Below are positions 25,425 to 35,573 of a stretch of 64,000 nt of DNA, piece by piece. A program made the position numbers and the translations under genes. How positions within the stretch are numbered: the first letter of the stretch is position 1; the number at the start of each line of letters is the position of its first letter. Source of the stretch: Pirellulales bacterium (GTDB taxonomy: Bacteria > Planctomycetota > Planctomycetia > Pirellulales > JACPPG01); the NCBI GenBank assembly GCA_036490175.1, contig DASXEJ010000359.1:1-64000 (forward strand), written 5' to 3'. Below the pieces are notes generated by a model. It was not told where the DNA came from. It searched no databases and saw nothing but the letters and a program-made list of their open reading frames with translations.

Positions 25425-26690
25425 TTATGGTTGGGAAACGCTGCCGAAGGGATCTTCGGCCGGCGCGCCCTCGTCGGCGGCCGGTGCTTCAGCCGTCGCA
25501 GCGGGTTGCCGAGCGGCGGCAGCAGGGGCCGGTGCCAGGTTGGGATCTGGCGGCAGGGCATGAACCAGCGGGGTCACCCGCTCGATCTCGCGCAAACACT
25601 GCACGAGGCCTTTCTTGGTGGCCAGGTAAATGCGATCCGTTTGAATGTTGACGACTTTGATGGGTAGCAACTCCGTCGACAAACGATCGAGATGCGCGCC
25701 ACTGCGGCGGTCGAGAATCATGAGACGCCCCGTTTCGTCGGCCGTATAAAGTCTCGTAGCGCTAGCAGAAATGAATTTCGACACGTTTCCCGTAAACCAT
25801 CGTTCGGCTCCCTTTTCCGCCGACAAGCAGTACATTCCGGATATCTCGGAAATCGTATAAAGGTTGCCGTCGAGTGCGACCGGTGCCTCGCGGGAAGGAG
25901 AACCGGTCGAGAACTGCCAGCGTCGCTTGCCGGACTTCTCGTCGATCGCATAAACATAGCCATCCGCCGAGGCGACATAGACCAAAGGCGGCCAATATCC
26001 CAAACCAGCTGTGATCTCACCCCGCGTCATAAAGCGATAGACGGCCGTGAGATCTTTCGTGGTTGCCGAATAGACTGCACCCACGTGCGTTGCCCAGATC
26101 ACGTTCTCTCCGGCAAGCACTGGCGCTTCCTCGATTGTGCCGCGGGTGCGGTACGTCGTTGGCCAGAGTTTGGGTTCTACCAAATTGATTTCGTAGCTCT
26201 CCACGGCTCCGGCAAACGTTGGAATATAAACGCGATCTTCGCTCACCGCCGGGGCCGCCGAAGGCGAACCCTGCATGCGACGAGTAAACAGAATCTTGCC
26301 GTCCATTCGGCCCAGGACGAACAAGGTCGATCCGTTGCAGACGGCCACATACGAAGCACTGGCACCAACGGCCGTGCAGGGGTGGCCGGGCTTGCCGATG
26401 GGCGTGATCCAAAGCGTCCGCCCGCTCTCGGCGTCCAGCGCCTGCACTGTTCCCTGGTCGGTGACGCTGATCAGCGTCCCCTCGTGCAGCGTGATTTCCT
26501 TGATTCGTCCCCGACCAGGATCCACCTGCAGTCGGGTGGCCCAGGCGCGGGTCAGTCCATGGCTGCGGGCCATGGTTTCGGGAATCAGTTCAGGGTGACC
26601 GGCCTGGCCGAATACGCACTCGGCCCAGGCGCTCACCCATAGCATGCTGACTATCAAAATGCGTGACGAACGGGGGGTGAAGCGCATCAT
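25425..26690 (-). CDS. Secreted PQQ-like beta-propeller repeat protein
   Basis: The 421-residue exported protein (leader RILIVSMLWVSAWAECVFG) is built of PQQ/BamB-type blades, each ending in the Ala-x-Asp...Gly-x-x-x-W pattern: VQALDAESGRTLWI, LFVLGRMDGKILFTRRM, YVYAIDEKSGKRRWQF, MYCLSAEKGAERWF and LMILDRRSGAHLD. The C-terminus is a disordered Ala/Pro/Glu tail (about 40 residues). Such propellers are scaffolds or, with bound PQQ, dehydrogenases. Dehydrogenase catalytic residues are not apparent, so a binding or assembly role is likelier. Its stop lies about 220 bases before purH. Confidence 0.8.
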   Translation of the reverse strand: MMRFTPRSSRILIVSMLWVSAWAECVFGQAGHPELIPETMARSHGLTRAWATRLQVDPGRGRIKEITLHEGTLISVTDQGTVQALDAESGRTLWITPIGKPGHPCTAVGASASYVAVCNGSTLFVLGRMDGKILFTRRMQGSPSAAPAVSEDRVYIPTFAGAVESYEINLVEPKLWPTTYRTRGTIEEAPVLAGENVIWATHVGAVYSATTKDLTAVYRFMTRGEITAGLGYWPPLVYVASADGYVYAIDEKSGKRRWQFSTGSPSREAPVALDGNLYTISEISGMYCLSAEKGAERWFTGNVSKFISASATRLYTADETGRLMILDRRSGAHLDRLSTELLPIKVVNIQTDRIYLATKKGLVQCLREIERVTPLVHALPPDPNLAPAPAAAARQPAATAEAPAADEGAPAEDPFGSVSQP

Positions 26691-27097
26691 GTCAACCGTT
26701 AGTGTGAGTTATCTGCAGGCGTCGAAGGGGCGAAACAAACTCGCGGTCAATGTGTTCATAGTAATCCCAAATGACCCGCGCCGCTGCGGATTTGATGGCT
26801 CCTGGGACGTGACCTGTCCCGCGGTGCGCCACAGATTGGATGATGCCGATGGGTTGTGCATTTTCAGGGCCACTCTTAGGATGTGACCGGCGGTGGCAGA
26901 TTCGTTAGGAATGCCAACGCCCACGCCGCAATGTCCGCCCATATCCACCACGACCCGGCCCGGTGCCTGCTGCGAGATCGCAATTGCAACGCTGGTCTCC
27001 CTGAGAGGCGGGGTTCCACCACAACGGGGGGTAGTTTTTGGCGGTCTTTGCGCCCGACGAGATGGCACCTATCCGATGAATTCTGTGCCGCGCCCCC
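26691..27097. other. Intergenic region, no gene recognised
   Basis: A divergent gap lies between the PQQ-propeller gene (minus) and the 1319-residue protein gene (plus). Short open frames on both strands translate to Pro/Arg-rich sequence without family character. No repeat or hairpin of note was seen. Confidence 0.4.
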
Positions 27098-30000
27098 ATG
27101 AACAACGCTGCTCTGCAGAAGCTGCTCGGGTATCTCAACCTGTCCTCGGGTGCCCCTGATCCCCAGTTGTTCCGCAGCGTCAACGAGGCATTTGGGCTCC
27201 TGTCAGCTGCCGGGGCATCCCAAGCACCGTGGCGAGCCTTGGGCACGAAGCTTGATAAGGAGTTGGCGGCGCTTTCTGCCGCCAGTGCGCCGGGATTCGA
27301 GAGCATCGACCAGGCGTCAGCGGTCTTGCCGCTGGTCTTCCAAAGGCTGCTGGCCGAGTATCGGGCGTTTCATAGCGACCTCTTGGGGCATCATAGTGAT
27401 GCAGAACTCTGGCAGCCGTTTTTTATCGCCAAGGCTATCCAGGCGGTCCTGCGCGAGCAGCCCCCCTGGCCCGAGGGAGACCGGATCATCGCTGGGGCGA
27501 TCGAGGGACTCAACAGCTTCATCGGCCATCGCCCGGTGGCCGTGCTACGCACAGCTCAGAAGATCGAACCGTATCCGCACGAATGGGTTTGCCCCCTTCC
27601 TCTGTACGTCGTGGGCGCCGGCGTCGCCCAGGGCCGGTATCACGACCTAATTGTGGCGACACTCGACATTTTGCGCACGAGTGATCGACGAATCCTGGAC
27701 CAGGCCTGCTTCGATCCCGAGCTGCTCAATGAGTTGGCCCTGGACCCGCGTGCCTACGATTTCGACCATCCGGTCAACAAGCGCCCCAATTACCAGTTTG
27801 GCCAGTGGGATCCGCACGCGATCGACAACTCCGGGAATTATCGCCGTTTCGTGTTGCAGGCCGTTACTCTGGACGCCTTGTTGGAACGGGTCGACGACAG
27901 TCCGGGCGATAAGGGGGAACTGCTGGCCGAGTCCGCGGCCGTATTGGCCGGCACAATGTTGATGGCAGCCGGCGTCTCGGGTCGTGGTCCTGAAACGCAC
28001 GATTCGACGACGACCCTGGCCAATTTGCTACCACGCATTGCCGCTTACCGCGACGAGTTCTATCGCAGCTTGCTGGCACGATTCCCGGGCCATCATGGCG
28101 ACCGGCTACGTACCGAAGCGCAAACATTGCGACAGCCTTTTGGCGGCGCCAGGCATGATCTCAATCAACGGCTGGCCCGTCTGCGTGCGGTGCAGCTGCA
28201 GCACGTTCACCTGGCGCGGCTGTTCGCCGCGATCGGCAATCTCGACGCCAGTTCTCGTCAGGCGCAGGTCGTGCCGGTGGCCTCGGCACGGATGCTCTCC
28301 GAAATCAGTGGGCGCATCACGATTGGCCACCTGGCGCTCGCCCGCGGGAATGTGAACGATGCCGCCCAACACCTGGCCGAGGCCGACGATCTGCTCAAAC
28401 GGGCCATCCAGTGCGGCGCTGTCGTCGACCCCTGGAACATCCTCGGATTTCACGGACAATTCAGCCTCTTCCCTGGGTTGGAGAATAGTGTTCGTGACCA
28501 TCGCGTCGACGTCTTGATTCACCTGGTCACACAAATGCTCAACCTGGCTGTGCAAACGGCTGCCGAAGCAGCGGCCGTAGGCGCCGACGACGCACTATCC
28601 GCGGTGACCCAACGTCTGAGCGCGATTGCCCAATGGTGGGACGGCTTCGCGACGTTCGACGTATCGAGCGTCGAAAGCGTCTCTGGCCGCGAATCGGTCG
28701 ATGCGGCCAATGCTGTCGTCACCGCGTTGACCGCCTGGCGACAAGCCGGTGCGACCGGCGGCGACATCGCCTTTTGGCGAAAGCACGTCAGTCGCTTCCA
28801 CTCGCCACGCGCCTATGCGCTGGTGATCCAAACTCTGCTCGTGAAACGCGATTTCGTCGCCGCCATGGGGTTGCTGGTCCAATGGCTTTCGGAATCGGAA
28901 CAGACGTCGCTATCCGATGGCGAAGCTTCGTTTCATCGCCTATCGCAGCAATGGCTGACTTCACTGCTGCCGCAGGCAGAAACCGGCGAGGCCGAGGCCG
29001 GCACGGGTTCCGAGCGTTGGGCGCTAGCGGCCAAATTTTTCGACTACCTCGAGGCCAACGCCGGCGACTATTGGGAGGCCCCGCGCCTGGCCTTCGCGGC
29101 CACGCAGAATCTCGCACCGGCCGATGAGGACGATGACGAAGACGGGCAAAATCGCTTTGACGCCGCCTATGAAGGGGTAACCTATCTCGACACGACCGAC
29201 GATGGCGTCGAGGGGGCAACGCTTTCCGGCGACGAACAGGCAAGCGACTACGAACTCGAACTCGAGAGCGGGCGGCTGCGATCTCGGCTGGCCTTCCTGC
29301 GTACGCTGGCACGCTTGCGCGTCATCGCCGCGATCAACTGTGGCGCGCCGCCGCAGGCAAACGCAACCGAGCAAAAACACTCCGGCGCCAAGAGCCTTAC
29401 CGCGCAGCTGGACCATTCCGTCGCGCTGGAACGTGGGCTGGTCGGGCTACTCTCGGCGATCGATCACTTTCGGATCCCGCAACCATCGGCCGAGCATAGC
29501 TCGTTGGTCGAGTACGATCGGCGCCGACGAGTCAAGGAATCGCTGCTCGCCGATGTGGCTTCGGCGACCGTCGAATCCGGCGGGTCGGTGCGCTGGATTC
29601 GCGCCGCAATCAGTCCGGCGGCCCACGAGCAGCCTGACGCGCCAGAAACGGCGGAAGCGACCGATCGACCACGGTGGGAGGTCTTGGCCACGCCGGTACT
29701 CCGCGGCATCCTCGATTCCGATCCGGAACGCGTGCGCGCGGCCTTTCCGGCGCTCCGTGCCGAGCTGGAAAGCCGGCCGATCCTGTATGTGCCCCTGGCA
29801 CGCGGCGGCGATCCAGAGCAATTGGTCCTCACGCTGTCGATCAAGCAACTGGTGGTCGATCTGCTGGTGGCACTGCCACGGTTGGGTCTGCCGATTGAAG
29901 CCTGCCAGCTGATTGCCACGGCCTACGCCATGGAGCGGCATCGCCCCAAGGGAGACCGGGTCGTCACCGAGTTCGATCGCTTGTTCGAGGTCGGATATCG

Positions 30001-31057
30001 GCCGTTGGTCGAAAGCATTGTCGACGCCGCGGCCGTTGATGCGCAGCAAGACAATCCCCAGGCTGACACGTCGACCGAGGCCAAGCTCGTCGAGTGCTTG
30101 CAAGCGCTGACTCAGCCTTTGTTGCAGTTGTGGTTGGAACATAGCCGCTCGGTCCGCTTGTCGGTCTTGGAACGGGTTGCCGAGCCTGACCGCTGGCAGG
30201 CTTTGGTCAAGTTCATCGAAACATACGGCCACGACCTGTTCACGCAAAAATTCCTGAACCTGGGACGGTTGCGGGCAATTCTCGACCAAGGGGCAGACGC
30301 CTACCTGCGACTGTTAGAAGAGAATCCCGACCCGGCACATAGCTGTCTACTGACCGACGATCTGTCGGCCGGTACCTTGCGTGGCTTCACCCGCGCCGAG
30401 GTGGTCGAGCATTTGCAGACCGTCGTCGAGGCGGTGGTCGAGAACTACGCGGAATACAAGGATTTCAATACCACCACGACGCAGTCCGACCACGGCGAGC
30501 TGTTGTACACGTTGCTGGATTTCCTGCGGCTGAAGGCCAGTAACGAACGGGTGTGCTGGAATATTCGACCGATCGTGCAGGCGCACGAGATTCTCGTGCG
30601 CCGCGGCCAATTGGCTGCCGCCGAGCTGTGGCGCCGCGCCCTGGCCGAACAAACGACCGAAGCTGCGGATGCCCTGCTGAAACAGGCCAGCACCTTGGCC
30701 GACCGTTATCAAATGCGTCTCCCCAGCATCACAGCCCGGCTGGCAGAGCGATTCGTGCGTCCGCTGGCGGTCGACGGCATGCGGGCGTTGGTGCGGCCCG
30801 CCATCGACGAGGTTCGCACCGCCGGACCAGGCGAGGCCTTTGCGCGGTTGGAGCAAGAGATCGCCGAATTTGCCGATCAACCGACCGGCTCGGGCTTGGA
30901 AGTCCCCCCCTGGCTCGCGGCGCTTGAGGAAGAAGCCGCACTTGCGCAAATGCCGATCGCAGATCGAGAATCGGCCGACGTGCTGGCGCGCCGCCTGAAG
31001 CGGGTACCGTTATCGCTGGCCGAGTACGCGCAACTGCTGCGCCAGTGGGATGAGTAG
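27098..31057 (+). CDS. Very large uncharacterised protein (1319 residues)
   Basis: I do not recognise this protein. It has no signal peptide and no clear membrane segment, so it is probably cytoplasmic. The composition is Ala/Leu/Arg/Glu-rich with long amphipathic stretches suggesting a mostly helical, perhaps repeat-type (TPR/HEAT-like) scaffold; this is impression, not a domain call. Features seen: RLFAAIGNLDASSRQAQVV and GNVNDAAQHLAEADDLLKRAI (TPR-like, residues ~370-430), an acidic low-complexity segment PADEDDDEDGQNRFD near 675, and a second acidic patch, ELELESGRLRSRLAF, near 715. Codon use looks native and the frame is unbroken for 4 kb. No operon partner is adjacent. Confidence 0.75.
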   Translation: MNNAALQKLLGYLNLSSGAPDPQLFRSVNEAFGLLSAAGASQAPWRALGTKLDKELAALSAASAPGFESIDQASAVLPLVFQRLLAEYRAFHSDLLGHHSDAELWQPFFIAKAIQAVLREQPPWPEGDRIIAGAIEGLNSFIGHRPVAVLRTAQKIEPYPHEWVCPLPLYVVGAGVAQGRYHDLIVATLDILRTSDRRILDQACFDPELLNELALDPRAYDFDHPVNKRPNYQFGQWDPHAIDNSGNYRRFVLQAVTLDALLERVDDSPGDKGELLAESAAVLAGTMLMAAGVSGRGPETHDSTTTLANLLPRIAAYRDEFYRSLLARFPGHHGDRLRTEAQTLRQPFGGARHDLNQRLARLRAVQLQHVHLARLFAAIGNLDASSRQAQVVPVASARMLSEISGRITIGHLALARGNVNDAAQHLAEADDLLKRAIQCGAVVDPWNILGFHGQFSLFPGLENSVRDHRVDVLIHLVTQMLNLAVQTAAEAAAVGADDALSAVTQRLSAIAQWWDGFATFDVSSVESVSGRESVDAANAVVTALTAWRQAGATGGDIAFWRKHVSRFHSPRAYALVIQTLLVKRDFVAAMGLLVQWLSESEQTSLSDGEASFHRLSQQWLTSLLPQAETGEAEAGTGSERWALAAKFFDYLEANAGDYWEAPRLAFAATQNLAPADEDDDEDGQNRFDAAYEGVTYLDTTDDGVEGATLSGDEQASDYELELESGRLRSRLAFLRTLARLRVIAAINCGAPPQANATEQKHSGAKSLTAQLDHSVALERGLVGLLSAIDHFRIPQPSAEHSSLVEYDRRRRVKESLLADVASATVESGGSVRWIRAAISPAAHEQPDAPETAEATDRPRWEVLATPVLRGILDSDPERVRAAFPALRAELESRPILYVPLARGGDPEQLVLTLSIKQLVVDLLVALPRLGLPIEACQLIATAYAMERHRPKGDRVVTEFDRLFEVGYRPLVESIVDAAAVDAQQDNPQADTSTEAKLVECLQALTQPLLQLWLEHSRSVRLSVLERVAEPDRWQALVKFIETYGHDLFTQKFLNLGRLRAILDQGADAYLRLLEENPDPAHSCLLTDDLSAGTLRGFTRAEVVEHLQTVVEAVVENYAEYKDFNTTTTQSDHGELLYTLLDFLRLKASNERVCWNIRPIVQAHEILVRRGQLAAAELWRRALAEQTTEAADALLKQASTLADRYQMRLPSITARLAERFVRPLAVDGMRALVRPAIDEVRTAGPGEAFARLEQEIAEFADQPTGSGLEVPPWLAALEEEAALAQMPIADRESADVLARRLKRVPLSLAEYAQLLRQWDE

Positions 31058-31266
31058 AGGGCGGGACAAATGGCCGACGGATATAAATTGCCACCACCCC
31101 AGCTGCAGTTCCGCCAAAAGCAATCGGGGAACCACGAATCACACAAATGACACGAATGGGCATTCCGTTTACGGTCTCCCCTTCGTTTATTTCATAGCGT
31201 GCGTGGTTAGTATTCGCGGCGTTTCCACTCGACCGGACCTAAACTTTGCATCCCCGGCCGGAAAAT

Positions 31267-31767
31267 CTACGGGCTGGGCTTCTTGTCTCCCTCGCCGGAC
31301 GGTGACTTTGTTATTTCGTCCGTGTCTTTCACGCGCACAAAGACCTCGGTTCGTCCGAATAGCGAGATGCCCACATAACCGCGGGCGCTGAGCCGGCTGG
31401 TGTCGCCGTTCTCGAACCACAGCGTAGCGTTATAGGTTTTGCCGCTGTCGCCGTCGTAAATGGTGCCGCCGACCCATTCTTTTTTCTTGGGGTCGTACGT
31501 AAAGTCTTGCAGCATCTCGACGCCCACAAAGGGGCGCTTGCGCAGCTCGAGATCGGGGTTGTATTTGTCGAGTGCGCCCGGCTTGTCGTACTCGATCACC
31601 TTGCCGAAGTATTTCCCCTTCTCCAGGCGAACTTCCATCTTGCCGTTTTTCTTGGGAAACCACCATTTGCCCAACACGGCATCCGCAGCGGACGGTTCAG
31701 CGGCAGAGACCGGCGCCGCGGCGAAAACGACCAGCATGACCAGCAGACATGCGCAGCGAAGTTTCAT
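31267..31767 (-). CDS. Secreted DUF2147-like protein
   Basis: The 166-residue protein has a signal peptide (KLRCACLLVMLVVFAAAPVSAAEP) followed by a DUF2147-like small barrel: VLGKWWFPKKNGKMEVRLEKGKYFGKVIEYDKP, then LRKRPFVGVEMLQDFTYDPKKKEWVGGTIYDGDSGKTYNATLWFENGD and a GYVGISLFGRTEVFVRV terminal strand. The family is periplasmic with unknown ligand. The ATG 31767 start is preferred over an in-frame TTG twelve bases upstream; the ribosome site is weak either way. It is convergent with the large hypothetical gene. Confidence 0.8.
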   Translation of the reverse strand: MKLRCACLLVMLVVFAAAPVSAAEPSAADAVLGKWWFPKKNGKMEVRLEKGKYFGKVIEYDKPGALDKYNPDLELRKRPFVGVEMLQDFTYDPKKKEWVGGTIYDGDSGKTYNATLWFENGDTSRLSARGYVGISLFGRTEVFVRVKDTDEITKSPSGEGDKKPSP

Positions 31768-32632
31768 CGATGCACCCAAGCGGGTTGAAGGAACAGCGTC
31801 GTACTAAACGCCTTGTGACAGACGTTAGTTTACCGTGGCTGCACGGAAAACAGCAATGACGGTTTGCTCCCAACCGTCGCGGCAGAAGTAATCGCGTTCC
31901 ATTGGGGTAAAAACCCCAGTTTGTCGCCGTCCGGGGCGCTCCGATTTATTCAATTAATGGAATTATTCACCGGTCGGAGAATTGATCACTTGACCGACGA
32001 CCGTGCACAAATTCCCAGGGAAATCGACGTATTGCGTCCGATTCTGTCCGCGGGGCGGTTTTTCTCGGCTGGCCATCACGATAATGAATTTTGCCACCGC
32101 CCCCCCCGGCCCCGCAGGCCGAATTGCCGACCGCGGCGACGGCGTCACGTGCCACCTTTTAGGGCGCGCCGCCCAAGGAGACTTCCCCAACCGGCTGCCC
32201 GCAATCGCTCTCGCCGACGGCGCGACACAACGCAGAGCGGCAGGCGCAGTGCAACTCCGCAACCGTTGCGCTTTGGATATATTCCGCGTGTCCCGACGGT
32301 GCATCGTGGAGGAAGCCCGACGGCGCGCGTTAGGGTTCACCGCGTGGCAAATCGTTCTGCCGATCCCAATGGAACGATCTGGCTCCTCGGCAAACGACAA
32401 CGACGAACCGGGCCACGAACTTAAGCAAATGGCTACGCCCCTAGCCCAGCCGGCATTGCAGCACTTCCTAGCCAGGCGAGGCCGGAAAGACAGGGCGGGA
32501 GAGAATATCCATAGGAACTTTTACCGTGTGCTGGACCATGGAAAGGACCAGTTACTATAATCGCCGCTATTGGCTGTCTGAGCTCGTCTCTGTGCTCACG
32601 TTTTGTCGGAAATGTCAGAAAGGAGGATGCCC
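31768..32632. other. 865-bp region with no supportable gene
   Basis: Overlapping open frames up to about 185 codons exist on both strands (for example 32003-32560 plus, 31963-32400 minus), but their translations are Arg/Ala/Pro-rich with no family look and no Shine-Dalgarno sequence, as expected of random high-GC sequence. A C-run (around 32100) and an AT-rich stretch (31945-31985) are visible. It could be decayed sequence. Confidence 0.4.
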
Positions 32633-33705
32633 GTGCATTCGAACATTCGACGGGTCCGTGTTGTGCGGAGCGTAACAGCTCGCGAATCCTGCGCGTCCTC
32701 AATACACAACGTCAAATCTGACGTGCGCCGGCGTATCGTCTGCACGGTGCTCAGCGCCGCAGCACTCTGGGTCATGCCCACCATCGCGTACGGGCAGATA
32801 CTGGTCGCCGACAACAGGGCGGTTCGCGAGTACTATAACAATGGTGCGACGTTGAACCCGTCGTTGATCACAGGGGTTGATGTCGCCTACGACTTGGCAG
32901 TGTCTGGAATGGATCTCTACCTCACAAACTTCGGCAGCGGCCTTGCTAGCGACGGTTCGATTGCCAATACACAATTGCAGGCGCGTCCTTGAATACGCCG
33001 CTGGTCTCTGGGCTGACAAGCCCAACAGGGATCGCGGTATCGAGTACGAACGTTTATGTCGCGAATTTTAATCTCGGCACGATTGGCGAGTACGATGCCG
33101 TCACAGGCGCAGCGATAAACACGGCGCTGGTCACCGGCTTGGACGGCTCGTCTGGCATTGCCATCTCGGGTAATGACCTATTTGTCACGACAACTGGCGA
33201 TGGCACTGTGGGCGCCGGATCGGTTCTCGAATACGACGCAACCACGGGTGCGCTCATCAACCCCTCGCTAGTGACGGGCCTGAATTATCCCGTAGGGGTT
33301 ACGGTGTCTGGATCGAACCTGTTTGTCGTAAATAACGGCGGTGGTGCCGTGAGCGGTTCGATCGGAGAGTACACTACCGCAGGGGTGACGGTGAATGCCG
33401 CGTTGGTGACCGGACTGAATGATTTCCCTCAATATCTCGCGGTGTTTGGAACCAGCCTTTTTGTCACGAACGAAACCGCCGGAACGTCTAGCAGCGGTTC
33501 GATTGGTGAATACGATATCGCAACCGGGAGCCCGATCAATGCCGCATTGGTCACAGGATTGTTTCAGCCATTTGGCATCGCCGTAGTTGGCCCGCTCGTG
33601 CCGGAGCCCTCGACATTCGTCCTCGGCATCGCAGGCCTGGCAGGGCTTATCCTTGTCGCGATGCGGAAAACAAATCGCCACGTTCAGCGCGCCCCGGCCG
33701 CGTAA
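32633..33705 (+). pseudogene. PEP-CTERM repeat beta-propeller protein interrupted by one frameshift
   Basis: The N-terminal part (GTG 32633, AGGAGG 6 bases upstream, signal peptide ending IAYGQ) runs in one frame to a stop at 32992. The rest runs in another frame to 33705. The shift falls near 32964: frame one gives ...ASDGSIA, frame two resumes QYTIAGASLNTPLVSGL, which together restore the repeat. About six repeats of 45-53 residues follow the pattern NxxLVTGL-x-PxGIAVSGxxLFVxN...GSIGEYDxxTG. The C-terminus has the sorting signal VPEPSTFVLGIAGLAGLILVAMRKTNR. This may be a true frameshift, programmed shifting or a sequencing error. A single missing base restores a protein of about 357 residues. 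Confidence 0.75.
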
Positions 33706-33720
33706 TTTCTTCCCGCTCCA

Positions 33721-33756
33721 GCCCCGCCCGACGCGTTAGCCTGGCGGGGCTTTTTT
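33721..33756 (+). terminator. Rho-independent terminator after the PEP-CTERM propeller gene
   Basis: A perfect 8-bp stem GCCCCGCC / GGCGGGGC with a 14-base loop is followed immediately by TTTTTT, 15 bases after the stop codon at 33705. Confidence 0.9.
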
Positions 33757-33807
33757 GCTTCGCAGCCCTGGACATCGACGACGGGAGTGCAGGCCCATTG
33801 CAGAAAC

Positions 33808-33850
33808 GCAAACGGCTGCCTCAGCCTATATGGAAGCCGTTTGCATTTTT
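33808..33850 (+). terminator. Second hairpin with T-tract
   Basis: A perfect 10-bp inverted repeat GCAAACGGCT / AGCCGTTTGC with a 17-base loop is followed by ATTTTT. It lies about 50 bases after the first terminator and could be a backup terminator or a structured RNA element. Confidence 0.55.
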
Positions 33851-34205
33851 GATTTGGGGGGGACGGCCTCGGACGATTGCGAAGTCCAATTTTTTTTGGG
33901 GTGGCTCGGGTCGAGCGGAGCAAGCCCCTAGTTTGTCGCCAAGATCTGGGGGGCGGCGAATGCGCCGACCCCAGGCACCCAGCGACTTTGCAATGCTCCT
34001 GGGGGACGGCCCGGCGAACAGCGTCATGAGCTGAAATCGCCTAGGCGGACGGTACCATTGGCCGCACTGGACGCCGTTGGCACGGGAGCGTCTTTTTGCT
34101 TGTGTTCACCCATATGGCTCGTATAGTGCTCTAGGCTGGCGTCCCAACAGACGCACTCGAGACCATCGGGAAGTTAGCCGAGAATTTTCAACGGGGAGAA
34201 CGCTA
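33851..34205. other. Intergenic region, no gene recognised
   Basis: The sequence contains G-runs and an eight-T run near 33890. No convincing coding frame was found. It should hold the promoter of the PEP-CTERM gene at 34206. Confidence 0.35.
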
Positions 34206-35249
34206 ATGAAGATCAGTAGTCGCGTTCTATATGGCGGTCTTGCCGCCCTCTACCTTTGCGTTTTGGCGCCATCAGTCCACGCGACGCAGATTCAATTCAC
34301 GATCGATCCCAGCGGCACGGCCAATGGTCTAGTGGGGGTCGCGCCGACCGCGGCCAATCGTGGCATCTACGCCGCCGGTAGCTATTTGAATCTCAGCGGA
34401 AACATGAACGTTCCCTTCAGTCCGGTCGCGGCCTCCGGCAATCTCAAAGCCACATCAACGAGCAGCGGCTCGTTTCCGACAGGCGATCCTGGCAGTCTGA
34501 CCGGTTTCTTCGGCGGCACACTCAATGTCGATCTCGACAACCTTGCCAATCCATCCTCGATCGCATTGACGGGCGGCAGTAACATCGCTGGCATCAACTA
34601 CAACAGGGCATACGCTGAAACCCCTGGAAACCCTGTTTTTTCACTGGCGCCTGCGATTGGTGGCGGCACGCTCGCTACTCCTGGAAAAGCTCCCGCCGAC
34701 TTCGGCATTCGGCTGATGCTTTCCTCCATCGCCACTGCGCCCATAAATGGCAACGCTGCGTTGCGGAATGTCGTAGGGGACATTGCCCAGACGGTGCCCC
34801 TGTCGAGCGCACCACTTTCGGGGCCGGCCGGAGACCAGACATTCCCAACAACTGGCAACCTAAGCCTCGGCCTAACCTCGGCCGATTTAGACTACAACAT
34901 GACCGGCAGCGCATCTCTAGGGGTGCAGTATCCTAGCTTCCTTGGCTCCGGCTCGATTGGCAGCACTACCCTCTCTCCTGCAAATGACGTCGCAGCCCAT
35001 CTGACCTCTGTGCCCCTGGGCGCGGGCCAGACATTATTGCGGCTCTCGATTCCGTTCCAGACGACGATCACCGAAACGCTTACGGGATTCTCGCCGAGTG
35101 CGACGGGCACGATCAGCTTTACCTTTAGTGGTTCAATCGCGGCCTTTGCGGTCGTGCCGGAGCCCACCAGCATGGCGCTGATCGGAATCGGGCTGGCCTG
35201 TCTGGCGCCAGTGGGTGTGCGCCGCTTGAGACGAAAAAGGATCGGCTAG
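34206..35249 (+). CDS. PEP-CTERM sorting domain protein
   Basis: The 347-residue secreted protein has a signal peptide (SRVLYGGLAALYLCVLAPSVHAT), a low-complexity Gly/Ser/Thr/Leu beta-rich body without a recognised domain, and a C-terminal PEP-CTERM signal: VVPEPTSMALIGIGLACLAPVGVRRLRRKR. The PEP-CTERM segment is expected to be cleaved by an exosortase, placing the protein in the envelope or extracellular matrix. The start at 34206 has GGGAG 8 bases upstream. Its ribosome-site context GGAGAACGCTAATGA is identical to that of the PEP-CTERM gene at 44272. No exosortase gene is in the window. Confidence 0.85.
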   Translation: MKISSRVLYGGLAALYLCVLAPSVHATQIQFTIDPSGTANGLVGVAPTAANRGIYAAGSYLNLSGNMNVPFSPVAASGNLKATSTSSGSFPTGDPGSLTGFFGGTLNVDLDNLANPSSIALTGGSNIAGINYNRAYAETPGNPVFSLAPAIGGGTLATPGKAPADFGIRLMLSSIATAPINGNAALRNVVGDIAQTVPLSSAPLSGPAGDQTFPTTGNLSLGLTSADLDYNMTGSASLGVQYPSFLGSGSIGSTTLSPANDVAAHLTSVPLGAGQTLLRLSIPFQTTITETLTGFSPSATGTISFTFSGSIAAFAVVPEPTSMALIGIGLACLAPVGVRRLRRKRIG

Positions 35250-35573
35250 CTCGCGCGCCCGCGAGATCAAAAATTCGCAAGGGTCGCGAGCCCTAAAAAA
35301 TCCTGACCGATCGAAGCAGCATACGCGTCGTATTCCGGCAGCCAGCATTTGGCAGGCATTTGCGACCCGACGTGCGCGCGTCGCTGGCTGTTTGGCGGAA
35401 GTGGTCCAATGGATGCAGTCTCGGCGAGAAAGGACCAAGGGCTGTCCCGCGCAGCTACCGCACCGGACGCTTCGGCTCGTCAGTGTAGCATCCAGTGTTG
35501 CAGACCCAGCTCGCGGCCAGATTCAAGTGCGTTATGTCGTTGAAGCGTAGCGGACTCCGTACTGGGTGCATTC
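35250..35573. other. Intergenic region, no gene recognised
   Basis: The region holds a small GC hairpin (CTCGCG-CGCC-CGCGAG, 35251-35266) directly after the PEP-CTERM stop; it is followed by A-rich, not T-rich, sequence, so it is not a typical terminator. Nothing else is recognised. Confidence 0.35.

Noticed and set aside
31864-32560. Open frames of 145-186 codons on both strands
   Set aside because: The translations are Arg/Ala/Pro-rich shadows of one another, lacking leaders, motifs or ribosome sites.
33863-33900. Possible third terminator (GGAC / GTCC before an eight-T run)
   Set aside because: The stem is only four base pairs with a mismatched middle, too weak to call.
35251-35266. Hairpin CTCGCG-CGCC-CGCGAG after the 34206 gene
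   Set aside because: It is followed by A-rich rather than T-rich sequence on the coding strand.
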